This document shows, piece by piece, positions 1-9,007 of a stretch of DNA of 64,000 nt. A model generated the notes under the pieces. It worked only from the letters and a program-made list of their open reading frames with translations. It did not search any database and was not told the origin of the DNA. Source of the stretch: CADEED01 sp963711635 (GTDB taxonomy: Bacteria > Pseudomonadota > Gammaproteobacteria > Steroidobacterales > Steroidobacteraceae); NCBI GenBank assembly GCA_963711635.1, contig CAVQEZ010000005.1, positions 620,001 to 684,000 on the forward strand, written 5' to 3'. The translations under genes and the position numbers were made by a program. The stretch's first letter is position 1, and each line of letters starts with the position of its first letter.

Positions 1-1803
1 ACGCTCACCGATGTGTATTCGTTGGGCGTGGTGCTGTTCGAGCTGCTGACCGGCGGATTGCCGTATCGCGGCGCCGGCACCCGCGCCACGCTGGTCGAAG
101 TGTTGACCGCCATGAACCGCGGATCCCTGCCGCGCCTGAGCCAGGCGGCCCTGGACGATGGCGCCGCGCTGGCGCGCTCGCAGCCGACCGCGGCACGCTT
201 GCGCGGCGATCTGCGCGACGACCTCGAAACCATCGTGAGCAAGGCGCTGCGCATCGCGCCGGACGAGCGCTACGGATCGGTGGCGCACCTGGCCGACGAC
301 ATCGGACGTTTCCTCGATCGCAAACCCATCGCGGCCCGCCGTCCTTCGTTCTGGTACGCGCTGCGGCTTGCATTGGCGCGGCACCAGCTCGCGAGCGGGG
401 TTGCGGCCGTGGGCGGGGTGCTGGTGTTCGCCGCCAGCGTCGTCGCCTGGGGACAGTATCGTGAATCGCGGGCGCATGCTGAGCGCACGGCCACGGTACG
501 CGACTTCATGTTCAACCTGGTGGATGAAGCCGAGGCCGCGGAAGGACAGGTAGGCGAGGTCACCGGGCGGCAAATGGTCGACGGCGCGGTCGCCCGGGCG
601 CGCAATGACTTCGGCGATCAGCCGCAGCTGCAGGGCGAGTTGTTAGGTGAGCTGGGCCGAATGTACCTGCGGCTGGGCGCGCGGGACTCGGCGATTTCGT
701 CGCTCGAGGAGTCGGTGGCGACACTGACGCGGCACGCGCGCGCCGACGATGCCGCGCTCAACAAGGCGCGCGCCTTCCTGGCGCAGGCGTTGATGCGCAA
801 CGGCGGCGATGCGCCACGCGTGCAGGCGCTGGCCACGCAGGCGCGTAGTGCCTGCGCCCGAAAAGACGCTGACTGCGCCAAAGCGCGGGCCTACGCCGGC
901 AATATTCTCGGTGAACTGGCCTCCAATGCCGGTGACAAGGATCAGGCGCTGGCGGACTTGCAGCGCAGCGCCGCGGATACCGAGTTCGCCTTTGGACCGG
1001 CACACGCGGAAACCGCCATGGCGTACATGAGCGTGGCGATCATCGCCCGCAACGCGGGCCACCTGCTCGACGCCGACCAAGCCATGCGACGCGCCGTGCA
1101 GGCTGCGGAAGGATTGCGGCTGCGCGCCGCGGACCGCGCCGAGCTCGAACGCACCATGGCGCTGGTCGACTACGACCTCGGCCGCTACGCGGCGGCCCGC
1201 GACCGGCTGCTGGCGCTCGCCACGCACGATCTGTCCGCCAGCGAGCGCGGACTGCAGCTGCGCATCCTCGGCAACGCATACGTGGAGCTCGGAGATTCCG
1301 CGAATGCATTGCAGACCGCGCTGGCCGCGGTGTCCGCCGCGCCGCAGGACGAAAAATCCGCCGCGCTGGCTTTCGCGCGCCAGGTGCTGGCGCGCGCGCT
1401 GGACATCTCGGGCCGGCACACCGAGGCCCTGGCACAGATCGACACGGTCATTCTCGGGCTTCTCGATGCGGGCCGTGCGCCCGACGGCACCGAGGTGTTG
1501 CGCGCCAAGCGACAGCGCGCGGAGATCCTGATCAACTTGCGGCGCGATGGCGACGCGCTCGAGGCGCTGGCGGATCTCGAAACTCAGTACGGCCGTGTCA
1601 AGGGCTCGCCGGTCGAACGTGGCCTGACCTTCGACCTGCTCGGCGTGGCCGAACAACGGGCCGGACATCCGGAAGCGGCGCGCCACTATCACGTCGTGGC
1701 GCGCGACGCGTTGCTCGAGCAATTGCCCGAGCAGCATCCATACCTCATTCGTAACGCGGCGCTGCGCAGCGGCGCCAGACAACAACAAAGGGAGAGCACA
1801 TGA
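1..1803 (+). CDS. Serine/threonine protein kinase with TPR repeats (5' end outside window)
   Basis: The open frame is already running at base 1, so the N-terminal lobe and active-site loop are missing. The first visible residues, TDVYSLGVVLFELLTG, match kinase subdomain IX. GDLRDDLETIVSKAL and the stretch DERYGSVAHLADDIGRFL are typical of the C-lobe of the bacterial PknB-like kinases that carry C-terminal TPRs. A single hydrophobic segment near visible residues 130-150 (GVAAVGGVLVFAASVVAW) should anchor the kinase in the inner membrane, followed by about 400 Ala/Leu-rich residues of TPR-like helical repeats, probably periplasmic. The stop overlaps the next start (ATGA), so the two genes are translationally coupled. 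Kinase identity is firm; substrate and signal are unknown. Confidence 0.85.
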   Translation, partial: TLTDVYSLGVVLFELLTGGLPYRGAGTRATLVEVLTAMNRGSLPRLSQAALDDGAALARSQPTAARLRGDLRDDLETIVSKALRIAPDERYGSVAHLADDIGRFLDRKPIAARRPSFWYALRLALARHQLASGVAAVGGVLVFAASVVAWGQYRESRAHAERTATVRDFMFNLVDEAEAAEGQVGEVTGRQMVDGAVARARNDFGDQPQLQGELLGELGRMYLRLGARDSAISSLEESVATLTRHARADDAALNKARAFLAQALMRNGGDAPRVQALATQARSACARKDADCAKARAYAGNILGELASNAGDKDQALADLQRSAADTEFAFGPAHAETAMAYMSVAIIARNAGHLLDADQAMRRAVQAAEGLRLRAADRAELERTMALVDYDLGRYAAARDRLLALATHDLSASERGLQLRILGNAYVELGDSANALQTALAAVSAAPQDEKSAALAFARQVLARALDISGRHTEALAQIDTVILGLLDAGRAPDGTEVLRAKRQRAEILINLRRDGDALEALADLETQYGRVKGSPVERGLTFDLLGVAEQRAGHPEAARHYHVVARDALLEQLPEQHPYLIRNAALRSGARQQQREST

Positions 1804-2174
1804 AATCTTCGATCATTCGCGGTGTATTGATATTCGCGGCGGGCGCCGGGTGCGCAACCGTGGCAGGTGGCTGGTGGATGCCGCCGGAGACCAACCCGGA
1901 GGAGTACGGCGTACTGCTGCAGAAGACGGCCCATGATGTCGCGGTCATCGGCCTGTATGGCGACGTCGACAAGTATGGCCTGGTTTCTCTGACGCCGAAC
2001 CCCGCGGCCTGCACGCCCACACCGCAGCCGGACATCATGGAAGGCCTCGCCGCGAACCCGGTGCTGGTGTACCGCGGACTTCGCGTCATCGACAGCTACA
2101 ACGATGCACGCATCGCCGGGGTGAAGACCATCGTCAAGATCGCTCCGCCGTGCATGCCGGAGAGAACGCCATAA
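1800..2174 (+). CDS. Small exported protein of unknown function, coupled to the kinase
   Basis: This 124-residue protein starts at an ATG overlapping the kinase stop by 4 bases, with GGGAGAG just upstream as ribosome binding site. Residues 1-22 (MKSSIIRGVLIFAAGAGC) look like a signal peptide; the Cys could be a weak lipobox but the fit is poor. The mature part has two further Cys residues (AACTP and PPCMP) that could pair. I recognise no family. The coupling suggests it acts with the kinase at the membrane, which is inference. Confidence 0.6.
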   Translation: MKSSIIRGVLIFAAGAGCATVAGGWWMPPETNPEEYGVLLQKTAHDVAVIGLYGDVDKYGLVSLTPNPAACTPTPQPDIMEGLAANPVLVYRGLRVIDSYNDARIAGVKTIVKIAPPCMPERTP

Positions 2175-2315
2175 TTGATCACAATTGAAGGATCCCGAGT
2201 GACGGCCGCAGGTTAGGGCGCAGCAAGCGAAATTGCTGCGCACCAGGCGGCGCCAAACTACTTGCACGCTGTGAAGCGCGTGCGCGAGATTCCGCGGCTT
2301 CAATGGGGAGGCTGC

Positions 2316-2549
2316 GTGAACAAGTGGTGGGTCAGGTTCTGGGGATTCGTCGCGTTGGCGGCGCTGGGGGCATTGATCGCGACCTCGGCGCGGCCGGAAG
2401 AGCTGCCAGCATCATGTCCGGCACGCCGGTGCCGCGAGGCACAGCGCAGCTCGCGGCGTCAGCGGGTGGATTTATCCTCGGGCAGCCCCAGTTTCTTGTA
2501 CAGGTCGCGGCGCGCGTTCTTGTCGCCGTCGATGACCTTGTGCGCATAG
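2316..2549 (+). CDS. Doubtful small membrane ORF in the gap before the RraA-like gene
   Basis: The 284-base gap 2175-2458 holds one weak candidate: a GTG at 2316 preceded by GGGGAGG at good spacing, encoding VNKWWVRFWGFVALAALGAL, a plausible membrane or signal segment. After about 35 residues the composition turns Arg/Ser-rich and the frame runs 91 bases into the oppositely oriented RraA-like gene, which is not how a real C-terminus looks. It may be a decayed or frame-broken small gene, or chance. No other gene or clear terminator is visible in the gap. Confidence 0.2.
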   Translation: MNKWWVRFWGFVALAALGALIATSARPEELPASCPARRCREAQRSSRRQRVDLSSGSPSFLYRSRRAFLSPSMTLCA

Positions 2550-3298
2550 GCGGCCACCTCGAGCGCCACGGCGCGCGGCACCACGATGACGCCGTCGCCA
2601 TCGGCCACGACCACGTCGCCGGGCATGACCAGCACGCCGCCGAGCACGATGGGCCGGTTCACCGACTCCACTTCATTGCGCCCGGGGCGGATGCCGCGGC
2701 CCACGTGCTTGAGATACAGCGGCACCTTCTGGGTGATGATCTCGTCGGTGTCGCGGCAGGTATTGCTGGTGATGACGCCGACGGCGCCATGCAGCTTCCA
2801 GTTCATGATGTTGTTTGAGCCGATGGAGCCCACGTCGGTCTCGGGCGCCTCTTCGATCACCACCACGCTGCCGGCGCGCAGCAGCGGCACGAAGGGTTCG
2901 GGCGAGCGCTGGTTGTAGAAATCGCCCACCCACTTGTCGAATTCGGCCTCGGAGCGCCGGCCCGCCGGCGGCTGCTGCGTGGGCACGTAGCGCACGGTGA
3001 CGGCGATGCCGATGATGCGATGCGTGTAGTTGGCCGTGTCCTTCCACAGGGGATGGATCTCGGGATTCACGAGGCCGATGTCCTGCAGCCCCACGAAATC
3101 CATGCCATCCGAGACGTCGGCGACGCGCAGCCCTTCGAAAGCCGCGAGCACCTTGCGGTCGTCTTCGAGCGTGTACACCTTGACCGGCATGAGTGTTGCG
3201 CCGCCGCGCAGGCTCGCCGCGGCATCGGCCGCGCCGGCCACCGGGCACCACGCGCAAGCCAGGCCTAACAATAAGAATCTGAATGACTGAATTCTCAT
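2459..3298 (-). CDS. Exported RraA-family protein (RraA / HMG-aldolase-like fold)
   Basis: The 279-residue product begins with a signal peptide (MRIQSFRFLLLGLACAWCPVAGA). The mature part matches the RraA/dimethylmenaquinone-methyltransferase-like family: ADVSDGMD near residue 60, HGAVGVITSNTCRDTDEI carrying the Gly-x(n)-Arg-Asp signature, and VMPGDVVVADGDGVIVVPR near the end. Members are either RNase E inhibitors or metal-dependent aldolases/decarboxylases for 4-hydroxy-4-methyl-2-oxoglutarate-type acids. An exported copy cannot act on RNase E, so a role on an oxo-acid in the periplasm is more likely; this is inference. It is about 100 residues longer than classic RraA. It is transcribed towards the kinase genes. 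Confidence 0.8.
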   Translation of the reverse strand: MRIQSFRFLLLGLACAWCPVAGAADAAASLRGGATLMPVKVYTLEDDRKVLAAFEGLRVADVSDGMDFVGLQDIGLVNPEIHPLWKDTANYTHRIIGIAVTVRYVPTQQPPAGRRSEAEFDKWVGDFYNQRSPEPFVPLLRAGSVVVIEEAPETDVGSIGSNNIMNWKLHGAVGVITSNTCRDTDEIITQKVPLYLKHVGRGIRPGRNEVESVNRPIVLGGVLVMPGDVVVADGDGVIVVPRAVALEVAAYAHKVIDGDKNARRDLYKKLGLPEDKSTR

Positions 3299-3473
3299 GA
3301 CTTCCCCCTGATATCTCTCAAACGGCGTGTGCCCAGTCAGCCGATTCTGTTTCGCCCGTCAGAAGGCTCTTACGCGGCGATACATATCGCAAATTCGGTT
3401 TTTATATCTGTCGCGCCCGTTTCGCGGCTGAACCCGGAGCATTACCTTACGTTACCCACGCTGCACAGTCACG

Positions 3474-5486
3474 ATGAACGACCTGCTCCTAACATCCGGC
3501 TCCAACGTCGCGACCCGCGAGGGTGTGCTGCCCGTCATTGCGCGCGCCAGCATCCTGCTGGTGGACGACAAGCCGGCGCGGCTGCTCACCTACGAAGCCA
3601 TCCTCGCGGGGCTCGAGGTGAACTGCGTGCGCGCGAACTCCGGCGCGGAGGCCCTCGAAAAACTGCTGGCGCAGGATTTCGCCGTGATCCTGCTGGACGT
3701 GCAGATGCCCGACATCGACGGCTTCGAGGTGGCGCGGTTGATGCGGCAGCATCCGCGCCTCGAGCGCATGCCCATCATCTTCGTGACCGGCGTCAACGTG
3801 GGGCACTCGGACATCCTGCGAGGTTACGAGGTCGGCGCCATCGACTACATCGCCGTTCCCGTGGTGCCGGAGATCCTGCGCAGCAAGGTGGCGGTGCTGG
3901 TCGAGCTGCACCAGCGACGCGCGGAGTTGAAGCGGCTCAATACCGATCTTGCGTTGGCGCGTTCCCAACTGGCCGAGGAGCTGACGCGCGACAGCAGCTT
4001 CCACAAACGCACCGAGGCGGCGCTGCGCGACAGTGAGCGGGTTTTCAAGGCGCTGGTGGAGAACGCCAAGGTGGGCGTGGCGCGCAACTCGCTCGACGGG
4101 GCGTTTCTCTACGTGAATCCCGGCTTCTGCGAAATCGTCGGCTACAGCGCCGAGGAGCTGCAGCAGATGACCTGGCAGCAGATCACGCATCCCGAAGATC
4201 TCGAGTTGGACATGAGCAATGCGCGGCGCGTGGTATCCGGTGAGGCATCCAGGTACACCGTCGAGAAGCGTTACCTCCGCAAGGACGGCGACATCGTCTG
4301 GGTGCGGCTGTTCGGCAGCATCGTCAAGGACGACGAGGACCGGCCCAAGACCTCCATGGCGGTGGTGGTCGACATCACCGAGCGTCGCCTGGCCGACGAG
4401 AAATTGCGCGCGGCCGACCGGCGCAAGGACGAGTTCCTGGCCATGCTGGCGCACGAGCTGCGCAATCCCGTGGCACCGATCCTGAGCGTGGCCGAGGCGC
4501 TGGCGCGCATGTTGAGTCGCGACGAGCGGCAGCACGCGCTGGTGGGAATCGTGCAGCGGCAGGCGTCGCACCTGTCGCGCATGCTCGATGACCTGCTCGA
4601 CGTGGCACGCATCACCCAGGGGCGGATCGAGCTGCAGCGCGAAGTCGTGGCGCTGACGGATTGTGTCGCCGTCGCCTGCGAAAGCAGCGAGCCGCTGATC
4701 CGCGCGAAGCAACAGAAAGTGCGCGTGGATCACGAGCAGCCCCTGTCCGTGTATGCCGATCGCGTGCGCATCGCGCAATGCATCGGCAACCTGTTGAGCA
4801 ATGCGGCCAAGTACAGCGAGCCCGGCACCGAGATCTTCGTGCGCACCTGGCGCGATGGGAACAAGGCGGTCCTCACCGTGCGCGACGACGGTGCCGGCAT
4901 CGCGGCCGACTTTCTGCCGCATGTGTTCGACCTGTTTGCGCAAGGTGAGCGTGGCCTGGATCGCTCACAGGGTGGATTGGGCATCGGGCTTTCGGTGTCC
5001 AGAAAGCTGGTGCAGTTGCACGACGGGGAGATCGAGGCGGCCAGCGACGGTCCGGCTCGCGGCGCGACATTCACCATCCGTCTGCCGCTGGCCGAGCATG
5101 CGGCGGAGCTTCCGTCTTCAGAGCCGCGCACCGTCGTCATGCAAAAGCGCGTGCTCATCATCGATGACAATCGCGATGCGGCCGATTCCATGGCCGTGCT
5201 GTTGCGCCTGGACGGGCACGAGGTGGTCACGGCATACAGCGCCGAGGAAGGAATCGGCACCGTCCAGGCCTCGCCGCCCGACGTGGTGCTGCTCGATATC
5301 GGACTGCCGCAGATGAATGGCTACGAGGCCGCGCGACGACTCATCGCCAGCGGTTTCAAGGGCCGGCTGATCGCCATCAGCGGCTATGGCGAAGTGAAGG
5401 ACAAGCAGCTTGCCGCCGCGGCTGGCTTCCACGCGCATCTCTCGAAGCCGGTGGACTACGCGACGCTCGAGAAAGCGATGGCGTAA
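3474..5486 (+). CDS. Hybrid sensor histidine kinase (REC-PAS-HisKA-HATPase-REC)
   Basis: The 670-residue protein has no membrane segment and should be cytoplasmic. Domain order: receiver at about 20-140 with phospho-acceptor Asp in VILLDVQMPDIDG; coiled linker; PAS/PAC at about 185-305; HisKA with LAMLAHELRNPV (His about residue 327); HATPase with N box NLLSNAAKY, G1 DDGAGIA and G2 GGLGIGLSVS; and a C-terminal receiver with Asp in VVLLDIGLPQMNG (about 608). Receivers at both ends suggest a phosphorelay hub that receives and passes phosphate. There is no DNA-binding output domain and no cognate regulator next to it. The ATG at 3474 has only a weak ribosome site. The stop TAA merges into the palindromic repeat at 5487. 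Confidence 0.9.
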   Translation: MNDLLLTSGSNVATREGVLPVIARASILLVDDKPARLLTYEAILAGLEVNCVRANSGAEALEKLLAQDFAVILLDVQMPDIDGFEVARLMRQHPRLERMPIIFVTGVNVGHSDILRGYEVGAIDYIAVPVVPEILRSKVAVLVELHQRRAELKRLNTDLALARSQLAEELTRDSSFHKRTEAALRDSERVFKALVENAKVGVARNSLDGAFLYVNPGFCEIVGYSAEELQQMTWQQITHPEDLELDMSNARRVVSGEASRYTVEKRYLRKDGDIVWVRLFGSIVKDDEDRPKTSMAVVVDITERRLADEKLRAADRRKDEFLAMLAHELRNPVAPILSVAEALARMLSRDERQHALVGIVQRQASHLSRMLDDLLDVARITQGRIELQREVVALTDCVAVACESSEPLIRAKQQKVRVDHEQPLSVYADRVRIAQCIGNLLSNAAKYSEPGTEIFVRTWRDGNKAVLTVRDDGAGIAADFLPHVFDLFAQGERGLDRSQGGLGIGLSVSRKLVQLHDGEIEAASDGPARGATFTIRLPLAEHAAELPSSEPRTVVMQKRVLIIDDNRDAADSMAVLLRLDGHEVVTAYSAEEGIGTVQASPPDVVLLDIGLPQMNGYEAARRLIASGFKGRLIAISGYGEVKDKQLAAAAGFHAHLSKPVDYATLEKAMA

Positions 5487-5545
5487 TGGGGTCAGACCCC
5501 CCATGTCTTTCGAAGAATGGCTAGCAAATGGGGTCTGACCCCATT
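5487..5545. repeat. Paired GGGGTC/GACCCC palindromes between convergent genes (copy A)
   Basis: Two 13-base palindromes, GGGGTC-A-GACCCC at 5488-5500 and GGGGTC-T-GACCCC at 5530-5542, each form a 6-bp GC-rich stem. They lie between the stop of the hybrid kinase and the end of the PepSY gene. The spacer is longer than in the other copies and includes CTAGCAAATGG. The PepSY frame reads through the whole element and ends in it. It could be a bidirectional terminator or a REP-like element. Confidence 0.8.
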
Positions 5546-6784
5546 TATCAGGCAGAGGATCAGCACCGACGCGCCGAACAGCGGCAGCAGGATGCCGACC
5601 AATGCGATCGTCGCGCCCAGTGTCCAGCCGATGCGGAACTCGGCGACCCGAGGCGCCGGAATTCCGAGCTTTCCGCCGGGCCTTCGTCGCCACCACATCA
5701 CGATGGCCGAGACGCACAGCGTGAGCAGGCCGACGGCGGTCAGCAATCCCAGCGCCTGGTTGGCGGCGCCAAACAATTGCCCCTCGTGTGCCGCCACGCC
5801 GATGCCGATGACGCGGTCGACCAGCGGCTTCGAGCCGAAGCGCTGGTCGCGCAGCACTTCTCCGTTGAGCGGATCCAGCTCGAGCTCACGTACGCGCGGG
5901 CGGTTCTGGGTTTCGCTGCGGACACGCCAGAAGGGCTGGCGTTCCGAGGGTAGATAGACTCGCACCGGCGGATCGATTCGCAGGGCATTCACGCGTTGCA
6001 CGACTTCGTCGAGCGACAGTGGCGTGGCAATCTCGCGCGCGCTCAGCTCGCGCAGGTGTTCGGCATGCTCCGCCGACCGGCCGGCGCTCCAATCCTGTTT
6101 CAGCGTGGGGGCGCCCAGGGTGCGCAGCTCCTTGAATCCCGCGCCCCAGATCGGAGTCCATGGCAGCGCGGTGACGAGCAGGAACAGCGCCAGCGTCGAA
6201 ATCCAGATTCCGGTCACCGCGTGCAGGTCGCGCCAGAACACACGGCGGCCTTCGCTCAACCGTGGATAGAGCAGGCCGCCGAGGCCGCGGTTGTCGCGCG
6301 GCCACCAGAGGTACAGTCCGGTGACGAGCATGATGAGAGCCCAACTCGCGGCCAGCTCCACCAGGATGGATCCCGTGCGTCCGGCAAGCAGCTCACCATG
6401 GATGGTCTTCACGATTTCCGTGAGGCGCTCGGTGTGCGAGACGGCTTTGAGAATCGCCAGCGTCTCCGGATGCACGTACACGATGCGGCCGGTGCCATCC
6501 GGGGAATAGAGATGCACGCGCACGGCGTCGTCCGGTTCGCGTGGGATCTCGTAAACGAACAGTTTCGAGCCAGGCTGCGAGGCAATGGCCGCGGCGATCT
6601 GCGCCTCGCCCGTGGCGCGGCCGCCGCCGATGCTCAGTGAATCTACGTCACGATCGGCGAGGGCGTCGATCTGCGGCTTGAACAGGTAGATGGACCCGGT
6701 CAGCGCCAGCACGATCACGAACGGGATGCAGAACATCCCGGCGTGAAAATGCCAGCGCCAGAGGGCGCGATAGGTGACGTTCAT
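5492..6784 (-). CDS. PepSY-associated transmembrane protein
   Basis: I start this 430-residue protein at the ATG at 6784 (MNVTYRALWRWHFHAGMFC), because 73 further upstream residues are low-quality sequence and families of this type begin with the W-H-F/W-H-A-G motif. Four membrane helices are visible: near the N-terminus (FVIVLALTGSIYLF), IHGELLAGRTGSILVELAASWALIMLVTGLYLWW, a third at ISTLALFLLVTALPW and further ones at the C-terminus, with a large periplasmic PepSY part between them. Such proteins are common beside TonB receptors and siderophore uptake and some act as ferric-siderophore reductases; none of those partners is seen here. The last 18 or so residues are encoded by the palindromic repeat, so the native C-terminus is probably altered or frame-shifted. 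Confidence 0.8.
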   Translation of the reverse strand: MNVTYRALWRWHFHAGMFCIPFVIVLALTGSIYLFKPQIDALADRDVDSLSIGGGRATGEAQIAAAIASQPGSKLFVYEIPREPDDAVRVHLYSPDGTGRIVYVHPETLAILKAVSHTERLTEIVKTIHGELLAGRTGSILVELAASWALIMLVTGLYLWWPRDNRGLGGLLYPRLSEGRRVFWRDLHAVTGIWISTLALFLLVTALPWTPIWGAGFKELRTLGAPTLKQDWSAGRSAEHAEHLRELSAREIATPLSLDEVVQRVNALRIDPPVRVYLPSERQPFWRVRSETQNRPRVRELELDPLNGEVLRDQRFGSKPLVDRVIGIGVAAHEGQLFGAANQALGLLTAVGLLTLCVSAIVMWWRRRPGGKLGIPAPRVAEFRIGWTLGATIALVGILLPLFGASVLILCLINGVRPHLLAILRKTWGV

Positions 6785-7040
6785 GGTGCCGGCGAGCTTC
6801 TCACGTCGAACGCATCTGCGAATATGGATTGCCGGCAGGCAACGAGCCGTGGAACAGCGACCTGATTGGCAGTGGCGCGAGCCCGGGGACGCGATCGGGC
6901 CACCTTGCGCCATGCTCGCCATTGCGGCCAGCCCACCTGAGTCGCAAAATACTTGAAAAGTGGGCTCTCGCGGGCCGTCAGCCGCATTCCCCACTTTCCT
7001 CACCCGGCACCGTGATGTATCTTTCGCGCCCTCCTACGAT

Positions 7041-7115
7041 AGTCGCGTAGCTCAGTGGTAGAGCACCTCCTTGACATGGAGGTGGTCGGTGGTTCGATCC
7101 CACTCGCGACTACCA
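7041..7115 (+). tRNA. tRNA-Val (anticodon GAC)
   Basis: Full cloverleaf: acceptor AGTCGCG pairs with CGCGACT, D arm GCTC...GAGC, anticodon stem CCTCC/GGAGG with loop TTGACAT (anticodon GAC at 7073-7075), T arm GGTGG-TTCGATC-CCACT, discriminator A and encoded CCA at 7113-7115. It stands between the divergent PepSY gene and the tamA region. Confidence 0.97.
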
Positions 7116-7159
7116 ATTCCCTTACAGACCGTTTTCCGCGCTGCGGCGATTCTCGCCGC

Positions 7160-7247
7160 ATGTTCAAGTTCCTCGGGCAGCACGATCGGCATCATCTTTT
7201 TGATCGGCCTGGTCGTGGTCATCCTGTTGCTCAAAGCCATTTTCTAG
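7160..7247 (+). pseudogene. 28-residue hydrophobic membrane peptide, broken by one extra G
   Basis: The ATG at 7160 opens MFKFLG. If one G of the GGG at 7175-7177 is ignored, the frame continues as STIGIIFLIGLVVVILLL and then KAIF and a TAG at 7245-7247. That gives a tidy single-span membrane peptide of 28 residues with a basic start. Read literally, the ATG frame instead runs into the tamA frame. The clean hydrophobic span and sensible stop in the corrected frame argue for a real small gene. The extra G is either a sequencing/assembly error or a mutation. Function is unknown. Confidence 0.5.
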
Positions 7248-7249
7248 AT

Positions 7250-9007
7250 GTGCGCCCGACGGCACGTTCACTGGCACTGAGCGCTGCGCTGCTGCTGATC
7301 GCGGCTGGCACGCACGCGGCCAGCGTCTCCATCGAGCTCGAGGGTCTCAACGAAGAGATGAGCGAGGCCACGCGCTCGCGGCTGCGGCTCGCCGACTACG
7401 GCAAACGCGACATCTCACCCGCCGAGCTGCGCGCCTCGTTCAAGAACGCGGACGAACAGATCCGCCAGGCACTCGAGCCCTTCGGCTTCTACGACGTCGA
7501 GATCGACAAGAAACTCACCGGAGACGCCAACAGCGGCTGGAAGGCGAGATTCGTCGTGACGCCGGGCAAGCCGGCCATCGTGCGCGAAGAAAATGTCGAA
7601 GTGCGCGGCGAGGGCAAACAACAGCGCCGCGTGGCCGAAGCGGTGGCGGGCTTTGCGCCCAAGGTGGGCGACCGGCTGGATCACGCCACGTACGAGGCCA
7701 GCAAGCAGGTCATCGACTCTTCACTGCGCGGCTCGGGATTTCTCGATGCCAAGTACGCGCAGCGCCGGGTCACGGTGAAACCCGAAGAGGAGTCAGCCGA
7801 TATCAGCCTGGTCTGGGACAGCGGGCCGCGCTACAAATTCGGCCCGGTGCGCTTCTCGGGAGACGCGCCGTTTCCGGACAAATTCCTGCAGCAGTTCGTC
7901 ACCTGGCGCGAGGACGCCTACTTCAACTCGGAGCAGGTGCTCAACCTGCAGCAGCGCCTGGTGGATGCGGACTACTTCGAGCTGGTGTCGGTGCAGCCGG
8001 CGCTGGACGAGAAGAAAGAAGGCACCGTGCCCATCGACGTGCTGCTCAATCGTGATGAACGCACGGTGTATTCCGGCGAGGTGTACTACAGCACGGATTT
8101 CGGCGCCGGCGTGCGCGTGGGCGCCGAGCGCCGCTGGCTCAACAAGAAGGGCCACAAGGCGGACGTGCAGCTCGAGTACTCGCAGCGCCTGCAGGAATTT
8201 TCGACCCACTACCAGATTCCGCGTCCCGGACGCGAAGACCGTTCCTACGATTTCGGTGCCGCCTATCGCGACGAGACCACCGACACCAGCCGCTCGCGCA
8301 ATTTCCAGCTGGCGGCCACGCGCTCGGAAAAACGCTGGCATGGTTTCACGCGCACCCTCGGCGTGAAATATTTCCGCGGCGACTTCGAGATCGGGCAGGA
8401 CGAGGACAATCTCGAATTCGGCGAATCGGAATTGTTGTTTGCCGAGGGCACGCTGACCCGCCGCCGCGTCAACGATCGCATTGCGCCGCGCCGCGGCTAC
8501 GTGCTCGAGTTCGGGGTGCGGGCGGCCAGCGAAGCCATCGTCTCCGACACGGACATCGCGCAAGGCTGGAGCCGGCTCACCTGGCTGTTACCCCAGGGCG
8601 AGCGCGGCCGCTTCAAATTCCGTGCCGAGGCCGCCGCCATGGCCGTGGGCAATTTCGATGCCTTGCCGCCGGATCTACGCTTCTACGCCGGCGGTGACCG
8701 CTCGATTCGCGGCTTCGACTATCAAGCCATCGGCGAGACCAGTGCCGCCGGCAACATCATCGGCGGCAAGTACCTCGCACTGGGCAGCGTCGAGTACGAG
8801 TATTACTTCAACGATTCCTGGGGCGCGGCGATCTTCTCCGACGCCGGCGATGCCTTCACCGACGAGTTCAACCTCAACGCCTCGGTGGGCGTGGGTGTGC
8901 GCTGGCGTTCGCCACTGGGCCCGATTCGCGTCGACCTGGCCATGCCGGTGGAAACGCAACTCGAGAAATCCTTGCGCGTGCACGTGCTGCTGGGGCCCGA
9001 CCTATGA
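7250..9007 (+). CDS. tamA: TamA, Omp85-family outer-membrane assembly protein
   Basis: I start at the GTG at 7250: it gives a proper signal peptide (VRPTARSLALSAALLLIAAG, cleavage near THAA). An earlier in-frame start would lie in the tRNA or the small peptide. The 585-residue product has three N-terminal POTRA repeats (roughly 25-270; e.g. PFGFYDVEI and SSLRGSGFLDAKY), then a 16-strand Omp85 beta-barrel with the family motif region GGDRSIRGFDYQAIG and the terminal strand VRVDLAMPVE. With TamB it forms the translocation and assembly module that spans the envelope. The stop overlaps the tamB start by 4 bases (ATGA). No strong ribosome site is seen at 7250, so the start is moderately certain. 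Confidence 0.9.
   Translation: MRPTARSLALSAALLLIAAGTHAASVSIELEGLNEEMSEATRSRLRLADYGKRDISPAELRASFKNADEQIRQALEPFGFYDVEIDKKLTGDANSGWKARFVVTPGKPAIVREENVEVRGEGKQQRRVAEAVAGFAPKVGDRLDHATYEASKQVIDSSLRGSGFLDAKYAQRRVTVKPEEESADISLVWDSGPRYKFGPVRFSGDAPFPDKFLQQFVTWREDAYFNSEQVLNLQQRLVDADYFELVSVQPALDEKKEGTVPIDVLLNRDERTVYSGEVYYSTDFGAGVRVGAERRWLNKKGHKADVQLEYSQRLQEFSTHYQIPRPGREDRSYDFGAAYRDETTDTSRSRNFQLAATRSEKRWHGFTRTLGVKYFRGDFEIGQDEDNLEFGESELLFAEGTLTRRRVNDRIAPRRGYVLEFGVRAASEAIVSDTDIAQGWSRLTWLLPQGERGRFKFRAEAAAMAVGNFDALPPDLRFYAGGDRSIRGFDYQAIGETSAAGNIIGGKYLALGSVEYEYYFNDSWGAAIFSDAGDAFTDEFNLNASVGVGVRWRSPLGPIRVDLAMPVETQLEKSLRVHVLLGPDL

Noticed and set aside
3489..4943. 484-residue antisense frame in the hybrid kinase gene
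   Set aside because: Composition is typical of antisense shadow and the kinase frame is clearly coding.
7055..7249. TamA start inside tRNA-Val
   Set aside because: A protein start within a tRNA gene is not credible, and the signal peptide begins at 7250.
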